Assembly: GCA_026874595.1 (NCBI GenBank)
Contig: CM049322.1
Span: forward strand, 35,025,840 to 35,089,839
DNA length: 64,000 bases
From: Sipunculus nudus
Lineage: Eukaryota > Annelida > Sipuncula > Golfingiida > Sipunculidae
Direction of reading: 5' to 3'
The position numbers were made by a program, and so were the translations under genes. Below, piece by piece: positions 38,201 to 53,200 of this stretch (positions are counted from its first letter, which is position 1; every line of letters starts with the position of its first letter). The notes beneath the pieces were generated by a model that saw only the letters and a program-made list of their open reading frames with translations, searched no databases and was not told the DNA's origin.

Positions 38201-41200
38201 TTGTAATACCAGTATTATCACAGTGAGATTCAACAGTACTTTTGTCTGTATTTTCAGTATTTGAGTCAGTGTCCACACCACATTCCTGCTTGTCACTTTC
38301 ACCTTGCACCTGGTCACCACTACCTGCCTCACATTCCATCTTGTTGATTTCAGTGTCCATTTCACAGTCTTTCTTGTTCATTTCAGCTAAAGACCCTTCA
38401 CTTTCTTGTTTTTCCTTTTCAGTGTTTATTTCACTTCTGGCACCTGAGTCTGTTTCATTGATACTCAGTTTGCTTTCTGTGGTATTAGCTGGACAGTCCT
38501 TATTATGTGCTGCCTTATCCATTCCATCACAAAACTGACTAGAATTCTTGGAATTATCTTTCTGATTAGAGGTCTCTTCTAATTTCTCAAAACAACCAAA
38601 CAAATTTCTCTGCACACTGCTTGGATCAGGAACTGGGCACTTTTTTTCAACTTGTGTATCCTTTGCGATGTCATCTCGATTCAACACATGACTTGTTTCC
38701 TTTGTTCTCGCATCATTTTCATCAGCTGAACAAACATTACCCTCCATAGTTTGTCTGACAGACATTTCTTGAAAGGAACCAGCCTCGCAGACGTCTGACA
38801 CACATCTAGTATTCACCTTTTCTGATATGACATTTTGCATATTGTTTTTCTCAACATCACAAGTATTTACAACACTACTGCCCTCTTGTGGTGTCAATCC
38901 CACATCAGTCTCAGCAGATTTGTTCCCTTCCTCATTATTGTCCCCAATAGACTCATCTCCTGTCTCATTTAACATCTTGCTGCCAAAGGTATTAAGCTCA
39001 GTATTTTTAGCTTCGTCAGTTTCTCGACTACTCATATTATTACTGCTGTCAATATCACTTGTCAATAGTTTTTTTGGCACATTATCACTATCTGTTTCCA
39101 TGGCAACTGCATCAGTTTCAAGATTTTCATCATCCTTTATCTGATGTTCATGTGACATCACAGTGTCTCCCTTCCTCACAGAATTATCAATTTCACTATC
39201 TATATTAGCAGAAGTGCTTGCATCTCCAGTCACATCTAACTTTCCTAATTCTTTAGTAGTATTTGTCGCAACTTCTGAACTTTGACCTCCGGTCTCATTC
39301 TCACAATCTCCCTCTCCAATGACATTTTCTATCTGTAATGACCTATGGTCTTGACCTTTTTGACCTATGACCTCAGCTGTGTGACCTTCAGGACTTTTCA
39401 CCTCTGAAATCTTGCTTGTGCTGCCACCTGGTTGAGACATGCAGGACTTTAGTGGTGCCACCTGTTGGATAATCTGCAGAAGAGGATGAGTGATTTAACA
39501 AAGGAATTATGAAATGTATTGTATAATTAATATGTACATGTATTTAATAATACAAACATTTATATTTAGTTACACATTCTTCACACAATCATATTTGGAT
39601 CCATTCCATGAATAAAATGTTGACTAATTCATATATCAAATTTGAAATATTTTTTAAAGTGTAATGTGTGCTCAACACTAAGTTTCTACAGTGCTTTTCT
39701 AACAGGCCTATTGTCAGAGGAGTAACATATACAGAAAATATAATATATCATAAACTAGTACATGTTTGGTATATAATCTCATGGTGTGCTATTCCATACA
39801 TCTAGCCTGCTAAATAAACAAGCACAGTCAAAGCAGACAAAAAGTGATTGTGGGATTTTCTGTGATATCTGGAGCCACATTACATATCTAGACTTGCAAC
39901 GATTCTTTATTTGTCCACAAATTTTGCAACTGATTCTTTATCTATAGTGTGCCCCACAATACCAGGAATAATACACAAGAGCTAATACACACAAACTAAC
40001 ACTGTACTGAGGAAATGTTTTGCTGAAAATGAGACTTTTGTTTGATTCAGGACAGGGAAAAATATTGCTGCTTACTGGTCACATTATAAAACAGGTTTTG
40101 TTCAATTCCGGTCTTAAAAAAATATTGTTACTGAAAGGTCACTTTATAACAGGTTTTGTTCAATTCTGGTCATAGAAAAAAATTTGTTGCTTACAGGTCA
40201 TATGATAAATGAATGCCTTAAATTTGGATTTAAAAGTTGTGGCCACTTCTGAGATATTTGGTGAAAAAAATGATAACATGGGACTTAAAGGTTCAAGGTA
40301 AGAACTAATAAGTATCAATGAGAATAAATATGAAATATGATAAAAAAAATTAAAACCATGGGCTTGATTTTCAAGAAAACTTTAAGCTCCTCACACAACA
40401 TTTATATACCACAGTCGTCTATGATCTCCTTTGTTTTGACTGCTGCTCTGTAGAGCCAGATCTCTGGGTCACACCACCAGGGTGGGCACAGTGCAAAGAA
40501 CTGTAATCAGGCGAATGAGAGCATGTTACTGTATTGTGCATCCAGCTCCAAATTTTTAACATGTGACACTCGCTCTTGTTGGTCTGATTACACCAGTTCT
40601 GGCACACAGCCAAGAATGTAGGAGCAGGTGTCATATGTTTAAATTTGGAGTTGGATGCACAATACTATACCATGCTCTCATTGGTCTGATTACAATTCTT
40701 TGGTGTAGCCCAGAGAACCTTGCTATAAGAAGCAGTGGTTAAAACAAAAAGGGGATCTGAGATGACTGCAGTGTATAACTGCTGTGTGAGGAGGGTAGGA
40801 AACTTAAGCAATGCACGCAACTCCTGCGGTGCATCAAAATCTAAGCGCTGACATCAATGCAAACAATACAGGGGCAGTTTATGACTATACTGACCATGTC
40901 AAGTTTGTCTAGGACTGTTGAACTTTTGGCCTTGCCTGGCGTGGAAGGCTGGTGAAGAATTGGTCGCTTTACTGCCATGGTGGCGAGCACACCTTTTTTA
41001 CCCTGATAATATACAAAGAATGTTGTGACTAGAAGTCAATATTAAAATACACTGATCATATCAGCAAGTCTCTGGTTATGGATAGTACATGACACGAGAC
41101 AATGTCTCTCTTTATTATGACACATACCATTAAATGTAGCAGACACTCAAATATGTTGTACATGCTTGGTGGAAAAAGAAGAGACTTTTATGTACATGTT

Positions 41201-44200
41201 TTCTTTACATAATCTAAAATTTGGACAACGATGTAGAGCAAAATAACGGAAAAATAAGAGGCTTACAAAATCAGCTAAGTGTGACCACAGCCTTCTTGGT
41301 GCAGACTCTTCCGTGATAATATGTAGTAAATATGATATTTTTTTATGCCAAAGGTCACAAATTAAAAGTTAAATGTAGAGCTTGGAAAATACAATATGAC
41401 TATACATGACTTATACCTAATCCAATGATAAGAAACAACAATGGCACCCATTGGCACTGAGTACAGTGGAATCTGTCTGCATTACAAGATGACCTGTCTA
41501 TACTGACCACGTCTATCATACCACAGGTACCACTGTAGCTGACTTTTTAAATAATAGTTCATAAATACACAACACTATTTCAGTTGATCACTTTATCCTT
41601 CTCCCTTGACATGGTGTTCGGGGTTTTTTGGGGGGGGGGGGGGGGACGAATCAGTCATAACCCTTATTCTTGGTCAGGCATCATGAGAAAAAGAGATGTA
41701 CAAAATCACCAGTAACCAATAACAAAAGTGCCTAATGGTGTGCCAATTAAATGATTATATCAATGATTGGTCAATATCTTTCATAATCGATTAAATCAAT
41801 TGCAGTTTTGCATAATTGATCACAAACAATTATGCATGCACATCCAAAGAAGTCATGATATCTCAATATAATATTCTTATTCTCTCACAGATATAAGAAA
41901 GAAAAGGCACTAAACAGCAACAGCATTAAAACTTAACCTTGTGTAACAAATGAGTGTCAACATCCAGGCAATTATCTTGACCTTTCAGGGTGATGTACTG
42001 ATTTTACTTGATCATTCTTTTAGGTATAATTCTATTTAGCAAATTTTATAGTAATATAGATGGTACATAAAATAATCGATTAATAATTATTTTTTTTATC
42101 TTTCAATCATCAAATATGATTTTAGGACTGATTCCTACTGGTGACTAATAAAGACTGGTTATAAGTATTGATTTAATATCTGACCTCATATTACAACAGC
42201 CATATCAAGCTTACTTTAATGTCTGGTTAATTTATTGAAGACAGTTAGGTGATCATGTCAGAAAGTGACAGGCCATACTGCTTCTATTAATGACACCTAG
42301 AGGCAGGAGTTTGCAAGGACCCAATGGATAAAAATGACTTTTATTAATGTGGAGTTCTTGGTCTACTTAACTACCAGGGAACGAACAACTAAACTTACAG
42401 ATTGCTTACCTCAAGTTTTCTTTTCTGCATCTGTAACTGCAGGATAATTAAGATATAAGAGCTCTGGAGTCCTATCAAGATTTCATAATTTTTCCTTGAG
42501 GCTCTGGCCGGGTTCTAATTGCAACTAGAATGAATTTGTTTTTTACTTTTTGTTTTTGCCTTTTGTTCTTTTTTTTTGTTTTTGTCTCCCCTCCCTATGG
42601 GCTCTTATCTCCAAATTTGAGTGAAAAAAAGTGGACTTCTTCAAAAGTTTGGGGTTCACAAAAATCCTAGAATTCTAAAGATTTGACACTGAAAATGAAG
42701 GTCAAGGTAACCAGTTTTTGAACACATCTTAAATTTTGGTAAAAACCAACTTGTTTTTCAAATTTCAGCAAAATATGTTGAGTGGTTCAAAAATTGTAGT
42801 GTTCACAGAAAATTTTTATTTCTGCTGAATTGACCTTGAATATGAAGGTCAAGGTAAAAAAATACTGGAACTGTCTGGCAGCAAATAGAAAGCAAGCTAT
42901 ACCGTCTTACCACTGTCTAAAGAGTGTATAGTATCGCCAGTAAAAACAGACCAATTGTTCCTTAACAAATAGCTCACCAATACTTAACAATCCATTGAAA
43001 CTTCACAGAAATTTTAGAGACAGTAGGGAAAAAATAGAGTAAATAGAGTAACATACAAAAAAAGTTTTGGCTAGATCCCTGAAATCTACTGTTCAACCCA
43101 AAAATCTTAGCGAATGTTCAGATGTTCAACTCATAGTTCAACCTTCCCCCAAAAAAATATTCATAGAAACTTTTAAATTCACAGAAACTTTTGGGAGGTA
43201 TTGCTTGTTTAAAGAGAGGTAAACAGGGCAGAACAACTAACCTTTGCTTAGAAATACAAGTAAATATTCTCAATTTTCTTATCTACCGCTTACCCTGGAT
43301 ATTGGTTTCTTATTCAGCACCTACAAGTGCATGTAATAAGGTGAAGTTACAGGCCCGAAAATTATCGAAAGTGTTCAAATAGCACCAGGGAACTTAAACC
43401 GGTTTACACGCTGCTGCAATCATATCATCCTGACCTCATCCTCATGGTGAACATAGTTAAATGCTGCTCAAGTGACCTTCCTTATAACTTGTTAGGAGAA
43501 CTTCACACAAGCAACCAAGAAGCAAATTTCAAGTCTGTAGCTCTTATGGAAATAACACATCTGTTCCTATATGATGTATAGACGAACACTGTCAGAATGG
43601 TGAACGCTGGCTGAACCTCTGATATTGCAGGTTCAAGAGCGTTTAATCAGAGATTCATTTCATCAAAAACTTCTAAAAGCAATGAACAATCCCAGTTTTC
43701 TAACATTCTGTCATAAAACTAACCTTTGGTGGCATATCATCTATTCGCAGGAACTGACTGCTCTTCACACTCAGGAGGGCAGAAAGGATGTTATTGAAGC
43801 CGGCTCTGCGTTCCTCTTTAATTACTCTTTCCCATGGAGCTGGTTTGATTGGTTGACAAACCTGACAGTTAAACATGATGTCCTCCGGCAGATAGGACAG
43901 GATTTGGTACATCTCATCTGAAATCAACAAGTGACCCAAGGGTCATGGTGCTCAGCTGAAAACCTTAAAGCACATCACCTTTATCTTGATCATAATTTAT
44001 TCATGGTAGATTAAACCTAGAATATTGACATGTCAGGATGGGCTGACTTCTAGGTGTAAGCTGTAAATTGTAAGCCTGGTAAGCATGTAAATCAGTAGGA
44101 TGTTCCTGTTACCAGGAGTGGTGGGCCATATACAAGTCTTGTTTGAAATCCATATTTCCATTCAAACTAGTTATCATCCTGAAACGAAATTTGTGCACGG

Positions 44201-47200
44201 ACGAGCAGACTGACAGATGGACAGACAGACAGGATGATTACTTTAGGGCACCTGCTTATTCAAGCGAGGCCCTAATAAAGTTTCCTTAAAAAGACTGATG
44301 TATTCACTGAAATTTAAATATTTAAACTAAAATCTAACTTAATCTGAATCATACAAATTTAAATTTATTCTGCTAAAACATGTAAGTTGTAACCACTGAC
44401 TGGCTTGGCTTTGATAATCCTACAACTAATCAATATAAATATCTGGCAACAGCCCTGATTTCATTGATAATCCATAGCCGACACTTGGCCAAAAATCAAC
44501 ATTGTCATTTCTCTGACAACCAACAATACTGCTAGGGACCTACATGAGACAGGGGTGACTTTGTTTGCCGCAATTTTATTTTTTCACTCCTTACTTACCC
44601 GTCATACCCTCACACCTGGCGTGGACCCAGCTCTCACAACGAGAACACTGTATCATCTTGGACTCCCAGTCGTCGTCTGAGTAACACTTACGACAAAGGG
44701 GGCAGTAATTTCCTGAAACAAAGATTCACATTTACCAGTCTCTCTCTGTATATGTCTTTCTCCTATGTACTTAAGAGGGCATTACAACTGGAGTGATTAT
44801 AATTTCTTTAATGTGTTTCATATTTTATTTAGTTTCATGACTGTTTAGTTCTTTTATTATAATTTAAAATTTTATTTTATGCCATTTGCTAAGATGATCA
44901 ACTCTGGATTTAATCTCTACTAGAATCAGCTCAGGGTGGTCGTTAGTATGAAAAGGAACTGATCTGCGAACCAGCATAAATTTCACTTTCATGCCTAACA
45001 TGGAGCAATCAATGTGTATATATCTCAAATATACAGATCCCAATTTATTATTCTTTTTTTTTTTAATTTTTAACTAATAATTATTTCCATTAGACAGTTA
45101 TTCATGCACATAACCTGACTTAATCTTAGGCTTACTGTATATGCCAAACATAAAACAGCCGCCTTCACTTTAATATTTTACTTTACAGATATATAAAATA
45201 ATGTCATTACCTTCTGCAAAATGTTCAGGGTGCTGTTTTTTTCATACAAATGAGCTAATTTCAAGATAATATTTACTTTCTCATTGTGTAAACAGTGTAA
45301 ATACAGTGGAATCTCTAATCTAAAAGCACCAACAGGAACTTGATAAAGTGGTCGCATTTTACAAGGCAGTCGTCTTAGCAAGGTCTGTTATAAAGAGCTA
45401 AAAATAAGTGGGACCATGAAAAAGTGGTCGTTATTTTGAGATGGTCGCTAAACTGGGGTGGTCGTAAGGTGAGGAGTTACTGTTCTTAACATTCACAGCT
45501 TTCTTTCAGAATAAAGCATCATGTGTCATATTGTCATAAAATATCTGGGCAGGATCTACTGCCCATCCTACATTATGGTAAGGTTCTTGCCATGGAATGT
45601 CACAGTTTATTCTTGCATACCATCAAATGACACAAAAACAAGGTATCAATTATAAGGCCCAATCACCCATAAAGCATGTTGAATTAACACAAAAAATAGC
45701 TTGTACCTGCCAAAATATCGCACTGACACAGTTTGTATACTCCTGTAAATGAGTGTTAAAAAGAGCAGACTGGGCATGAAGACAGATGTCAACATAAACA
45801 CAGTGCGTGTATCGCCAGGCCACTATACATATGCTGACTGATTTGGTCCAAAAAATGAGATACATGTTTCCGCTGGATGAAACATCGATGGTTGTGGCTC
45901 ACATTTGGATCTCTGGTCATGCGGCCTTGTTATGGTAAACAGGCACACATGAACTGTGTTTACCAACACACAGAACCATGAAAAGGTGTTATACAGCCAT
46001 ATGCGAGGTACTGGGTTGTGTGCTGGGATGGTTTTGCCAGGAATCTATACTGATAGCAAAATAATAGGCATAATATTGCTCCTGACTATGTTCCTTTAAT
46101 ACTGATCATGTACTTACCCTTTTCCATGAGTACTCCACATTCGTAGCACAACGAGAAGTCACACATCCAAGTGGCGTGCGGGGAATCCCCCGGAGTGGTG
46201 GCTCCACAGCTCTTACATCGAACACACTTGGTGCATCTCTGTTACCCAGACAACATGAGCAAATATAGTATTATAAAACATCTCTGTTAACCAGACAACA
46301 TGAGCAAATATAGTATTATAAAACATCTCTGTTAACCAGACAACATGAGCAAATATAGTATTATAAAGCATCTCTGTTAACCAGACAACATGAGCAAATA
46401 TAGTATTATAAAACATCTCTGTTAACCAGACAACATGAGCAAATATAGTATTATAAAACATCTCTGTTACCCAGACAACTTGAGCAAATATAGTATTATA
46501 AAAAATCTCTGTTAACCAGACAACATGAGCAAATGTTGTATCATAAAACATCAAGTTTATGATATGACCAGGTGTTTGTGTGTATGCAAAATGGCAGCCC
46601 CCGTAAGTGCTCTTGAGATACTGGGAACAAGCAAATTCGTGGAATTTATGTCCCCAGCTTCCCCCTCTTGTTGTCCCCTGCAAATATGTTTTAGTTTTTA
46701 TTGTCCCCTGAAGATGTCTCTTCATGTCAAAGTGGCTGTGTTTTAGTTTTCATTGCCCCCTGAAGATGTCTCCACATGTCATGATTTTACTTGTGAATTG
46801 GGAACCAATGGCGAATTCTTTGTTTTGTTTTTAAGCAGCTGATCATAAATTTTCAAAAAGACACTCCAAAACCAATCCCAACCAAGGTATGCATGAGAGC
46901 AATCACTGACCCAAATTTGAATGAAATCATATAATATTTAGCAAGGAAACGAAAATCTGACAGATGGACAGACAGACAGACAGATGGACAGACCAAGGGA
47001 CAGACAGTCAACTCAAATCAATGTCCCCTGTTCCAAGGGAGTGGGAAACAAAAATAAACCTGTAACGGTTTAATTAGGAATAAACCTGTCACGGTTTAAT
47101 TAGGAATAAACCTGTCACGGTTTAATTAGGAATAAACCTGTCACGGTTTAATTAGGAATAAACCTGTCACGGTTTAATTAGGGTGCCAGGAGTGAAATAA

Positions 47201-50200
47201 AAGTACTCAGGGGACAGCATCTAGGTCAGAAATGATCTGTGATGGGATAGTTTAGAGCAGAATAATATTTTTTTTTATCACGCCCTAATCCTCTCCCAAA
47301 TTTTAATAGGATAATAATCTGTTTGACCCTTGTGACATGAACTCAATATCACCCACATTTATTATGTAAGCAAATTGACAAAATTTCTTTCATGGTAGAC
47401 AGCAAATTAAATTAATCTTTTATATGGTATCACCTCTCAGGTACAAAAATCTCCTTCCACTATAAAAACTGTGTAAAGCAAACTGAAAAATTGATTCAGC
47501 TACAAATGTATTAAATTTCCCTTTGGCTATTTATTTTTTCTATACATGTATGTATGGTAAGTGTACCAGACTGACTTACCCATATTCGTTTTTTCCTTGA
47601 AGGTTTTGTTGGGTAATTAGGACCAAGACACCCAGGGTGGTAGGTATCTGTACACTGATCACACTGAAGCAGCTGAAATTACATCAAATACAGTAATATA
47701 CAAATTATACAGGATCCAGATTCTGCTAAACTAGACATAATACATGGGTGATTTACTGGTAGCATACCAAGTAATGAATATTTCTCTAAAGTTCACATTA
47801 TTTATCTGGAAACATACTGGAACTAGACAGGAAATGTTACTTTGTTACCAAGCATTTGGGCTTTTTTGACCTTGAAGATTAAGATCAAGGTCACCATTTT
47901 TCTCGTCTGGGATAATTGTATTAACAATTCAAACTTTAAATTTCATGAAAAATAATATGAACATTTGGATTATACGTTTTGAAACTTATTTAAATTTTTT
48001 AAGCCTATTTTTGTCTATGCTTGTGTTTCTTAGAATGTAATGTCATGTTATTTGGTAGACAACTATAGTACTCACATTATTTCTCTGACCACAGACTTGA
48101 CAGAACTGACACTTTCGACAGCACCAGTTCTCCAGATTCTCCGGAGACGGTTTTTCACGTTCCTCCAAACAGAACGAGTGAAATGGCTCGCAGCAGATAT
48201 TACAGTAGATAAGCTGAAATGATACAACAATACAAAGGGTTGTGCACTTTTTAATGAATTCTCTTCTTTAATTTCTGCATATATAATGATCATTAATAAG
48301 AGAAAATTATACTGTCAAATCAAGTTTGCAAGCATGTTTATATTTACACACATATACAGAAGTACCTGGGTGGGTGCATTTATACACCTGTCATACATCT
48401 TGTGACCACAAATGAAACAATTTTGATGACAACTGAATTCAAGTGAGGAAGATTAATGGTAATATTTAATATGAGTTTCATGAAAATCAAAGTTTTTTTA
48501 CAAGTCCGTTAATGTGGTGATACTAAGCATTTTAAACAGATGGACACTTTCCACCCCAAAACATCCATTAAAGCTGGCTATGCAAGTAAAATGTGCAATA
48601 TCTGCATTGGTTTTATGATTTCCCGGACAGATTCTGAAGTTGACTGTACGTAGATTAGAACATGCCATTTGCCACTTAACCCAGGTTTGCTGAGAAACCT
48701 GAGATTAATTTTAATAAATACTAATATATGCTGGAGGTATACACTTCCATATTTTAATGCTAGCTTGCTAGCTTGACTAGGTATATGTACATATGCAGAA
48801 TTCCGTTCCGGTTTCAGATACAGTAACACACGCTTCCTCTCATTTTATATCCTGTGGTTAACCAGGCCCAGCCTTAGATATTTTCAATTCACAATCCAAT
48901 TTTACTTTAGTAGTAAATTGCAGACTTTCTTTTAAGTGAAGGCAAATATATTACCACAATGGATATTACTTAATTTTTGCAAAGTAAAGGAACAGTTTAG
49001 CTCTCCATATGTTTATCACCTCATATTTGTTTCAATGCGAGCGGAACGATCTACTAGCGAGCACTGAAACTAGATCACATACACAATATATAGCCTGGAC
49101 ACTGCGGTGTGTTAAGTCAAACTTGAAAATTGATAAACAGTGTTGGGTAGGTAAATGAAAAAGAAAATGATCAATAGAAACTGATGTAGAGGTTAAGAAT
49201 CTATTACAAATTAATACAGGGGTTGCAATACAATACATCAATTACGATGCATTGTTACACCCCCATAAAACAGACACTGCCACCTACTGTCACTGAGGAA
49301 AACAAAGTGTAAATACAAACCTCGTGTCTGCCAGCACTGCCACAGAGGAAGCATACAGTCCTGATACAAAACGGGGCTGAGGCAGTCATTGCAACACCGT
49401 GAGAATATGCATTGTCGATGTCGTAGTCATTCTGTAGGAAAAAATAAACATTAAAGAACTGAAATTAACCCTAAACATTCAAACAAATACACACCTCACC
49501 CAGCCGTTACACACTGCAGCCTTCCCAGATCTCATTCATTTTAACCACTGCTTTGTACAGCAAGACTTTCTGGGTTCCACCACCAGGGCAAAGATTTTTA
49601 ATCTGACCAATGAGAGAGTGGTATCACATTGTGCATCCGGCTCCAAATTTTAAACATGCAACAACTGCTCTGGTTGGATCTGATTCTTGGCCCTCTGCCA
49701 GAACCAGTTTTATCAGACCAACCTGAGCAGGTGTCACAGAGAATCTTCCTATACAAAGTAGTGGTAAAAAATTAAGGAGATCTTGGATGACTGGAATGAT
49801 CAACCACTCATAAAGCAACATATATAACAAAATGTTGAACAATAGTAAAAATCTGCATGTGTCATGCCACCTGATAACGGCATCTTAGAAACAAGTTTAT
49901 GCAACAAGAGCAATAAAATATTTTAGGTTATCCAAATTCAGAATTAGCCAACAAAACAATAAAAAAAATTTCAATAACAAAATATCAATAAGTTTAATTA
50001 TCATATGTCTGTTAAGCAAGCATAATGAGCAGACAATGAGAACATTCACAAATGTTATCTCTGATAAACCTCAACTTGTCAGAATGTCCTTCTGTTTCAA
50101 ACAATATGACTGATCAGCTTATCACACTGACAATTTCTAATTGCCATTTTTTTTTTAAATCTATATAAAAATTTAATTGAACTCCATTTTATATGAATAT

Positions 50201-53200
50201 TTTTGTTTGTGATATATAGAATTCACATATCTAAATGGTTTCAATGTTTGCTTTTCATATTTCATCATATTCCATAGTTTATAGTTTAAATATAATTTAA
50301 TCTCAAATATGAGACTATCATATGAAAATAAATTCTATAATATATGATCTCTGAAAAATTAAAATACAAAATTTTTTGTAAAGGAGGAAAAAATGCCACC
50401 TACTTTAAAGTCGGCCTTGATGAGGTGCTGTTCTGGACGAGTAGTTCCGTCGGAAATTTGTGCGTTTGACGAGGAGACCAAGACCTGCGCAGTCAGCGAA
50501 CACAAAAGATAGAGGTAGTGTCGGTTGTTGGTGCGAGTTGGGGACAGCGCCCCCTAGTGTCGGCTAGTGAGCCTGAAGGAGAGAGGACACTAAACTGTCA
50601 CCCTCCACTTGGCTGCAGCCTGATAATCGTAATGACCTTTGACCCGGCTATTTACAGGTTGTGCTCTCTAAAGAGCCAGGTCACATGTTTTAAATATGAA
50701 AATGAATTTTCATCACCACAGCCTAATTTTAGGTGATTTTGTATTATGTCAAAAACATTTTAATGAAATTTTAATTTTTTCAATATTTCATTAATTTCAC
50801 TTTAAAATTCACCACACTGAAAGCCAATTATAAACTGCTTTCTCCTAATTAGCTATAAATTTGTTCATTAATTCTAAAATATAATAAAACAAAGTGGTGA
50901 AAGTGACTTTTTCTCTCTGGGCGGCAAAAGATGTATGCAGTGGATGGATTAATTAGAGAAGATCACAGGTTAAAACAAAAACATATAAGAATAAATATAA
51001 ATATACAGAAACATCATTGTAGTATACCCAAGGCCATGATCATAACTGTAACAGTTTTTCAAGTTTCAGACTTGATGATAAGTTTTGGAAATGCCTCAGT
51101 TAATGAAATTTGCTTGACTGAAATCGTCCAATCCCTGATCTCCTTTCTGCTCACTGGCCAATCAGGAATCTCTTCTCAAATAAACTGGCCAAGCAGATGT
51201 CTGATGGAAATATTATAAAATGAGCATTTGGAACATCAATAATATTACAGATCTTATGATGATGGCCATGGTAGAAATGTTAAAGGCTTTAATCATTTGT
51301 TACAAGAAATTGCAGATACACATTCAGCAAATAATTCCTGTTAATATCTATATCCTATTCAAGGATACACAGAATTAGACCCAACAGGCAGTCCGAGGAA
51401 ACCGAGTTTTTTTAATATCTTAAATACCAACAACCCAAGGCAATATACAACTGAAACTGGTTCATATTCGGACTGAAACTCCAGGGCTGAGCAAAACTGG
51501 TCTCCATTTTAAATCTATAAACATGACAATATTCAAAGGTTTGCCTTTGTTTTCAAAGCCTTTAATACTGTAGTTGGATTGATTTTAGGCATGGTTCCCC
51601 AATTTTCAGAGTTTACCAAGTGTTTAATATGTACCATCTCATCAATGAGGAATTCGCACTGAGCACACCAGCGTATGAATTTTTTTCAACATGAGTGTGG
51701 TCAGGACTGGAGAATTTCCTGTGAATTTTAAATGTGTTCAAAATTTTTATGATTTTATTAGAACAAAAGAGAACATTGTAGGAGTGGAAATTTTCTCACT
51801 GACAGAAAATATAAAAGATCTTAAATCATTTGTAATGTCAAACTTTACCTTTATACCTTCTGTGTCGTATGCATGAAACATATGTATGAGATACTGCCTA
51901 GTTTCCTGTATAAGGGTGTTAATGGGACATTTTATTCATCAAGTTTTCATTTAAATTCTCTTTAGCAAAATATCACAGATCTGAAACACTCTCAGACATA
52001 AAGCCAACCATAATATACAAGGTACTAAATTTGACTGTCTGCATATGCCCCTAAGCTAACAGAAACCCTTCCGTCATATTTGAGCAATTTTGTGGAGTGT
52101 CCCACATACATGACAATTTTGGGCTTTGTCTTTGACAGAAATCAAATTCCTGGTGGGATCATTGGCAGGAAGAAGTGGGGCACAAGGTCACTGTCTTCCA
52201 TACACTGCCTGACCTTCAGCTTTGCTTCCTAGGTCTCGAACAGGTGTCTCTCTCTGCTGATGAATATACAGGAGTGACACCTGGTGGTCATTACTGTTAC
52301 TAAAATCACATCTAAATGTGTTTAGATAATTAGACAAAGTCTAACCATACATTTCTCTGAATCAATGACCCAACAAGTCACCACCATAAACTATAATATA
52401 TAACTATTAACAGATTTGACGCTTACCTGTTTGAAAGACTTTTTCAGAGCCTGCTGATGCAGCTGTAGTGGTTTTCGCATTGGCAGGCGATGACTAGACT
52501 GGCCCCTACTCCCATTAGACTGGTCCCTTGCCTCTCCTGGAGGCATGTGGATGTCGGGTGAACTTTCTGCGCTGGCATTTGATGATGTCATTGGTTTGAT
52601 GATGGACGGACTCACCTCCCCCGAAGTCGGGATTCTCGTACCTCCTGTAATGCCCAGTATCTGACGTTCTTGCTTGTACATAGGATTTTGGCACGTTCGC
52701 TTCCTGTATAAAAATAACATTCAAAAGATGAATCAAAATTTCACATACAAAACTTTTTTTTTTTTTACAATCACAGAACTCATTTACTTGAGGCTTAATC
52801 TGTATTTCTTTCGACATTACAAATTAATGTATTTCTACTCCAAATGTAGAATACACAAGATATTTTAGTCATGGACACCATGGACAAATTTCCTGAAAAT
52901 AGCTTTGGTTGAAGGGGTGTACTTTAAATACTAGTATGGTACAATGTAAGGTTTCATAACATTAGCACTGATCTCAACAATAACTCGACCACTTGGAAAT
53001 TTAAAATATTCTGAAATCAGGAAGTTTTCCTGAAAATTCTTATCCCACATAATAGTCTGTCATCCAAAAATACATGGAACTACAAGTTACCTTACTGAAG
53101 TTAGGATAAAAAATCAGAGATTTAGAAATTACTGGTACCAGAGTTCAATGGATTAAAATTAATGCAGTGAGAGAAATATGTAAAATCTTTATTAAAGTTA

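Noticed and set aside
46234-46551. Regular repeats suggesting a CRISPR array
   Set aside because: The 45-bp units are directly adjacent with no variable spacers, and this is a eukaryotic intron.
46213-46725. Open frame encoding a 15-residue repeat ([15 protein letters not shown])
   Set aside because: It is the 45-bp minisatellite read in a frame different from exon w8. It has no conserved domain, and the overlapping real exon uses another frame.
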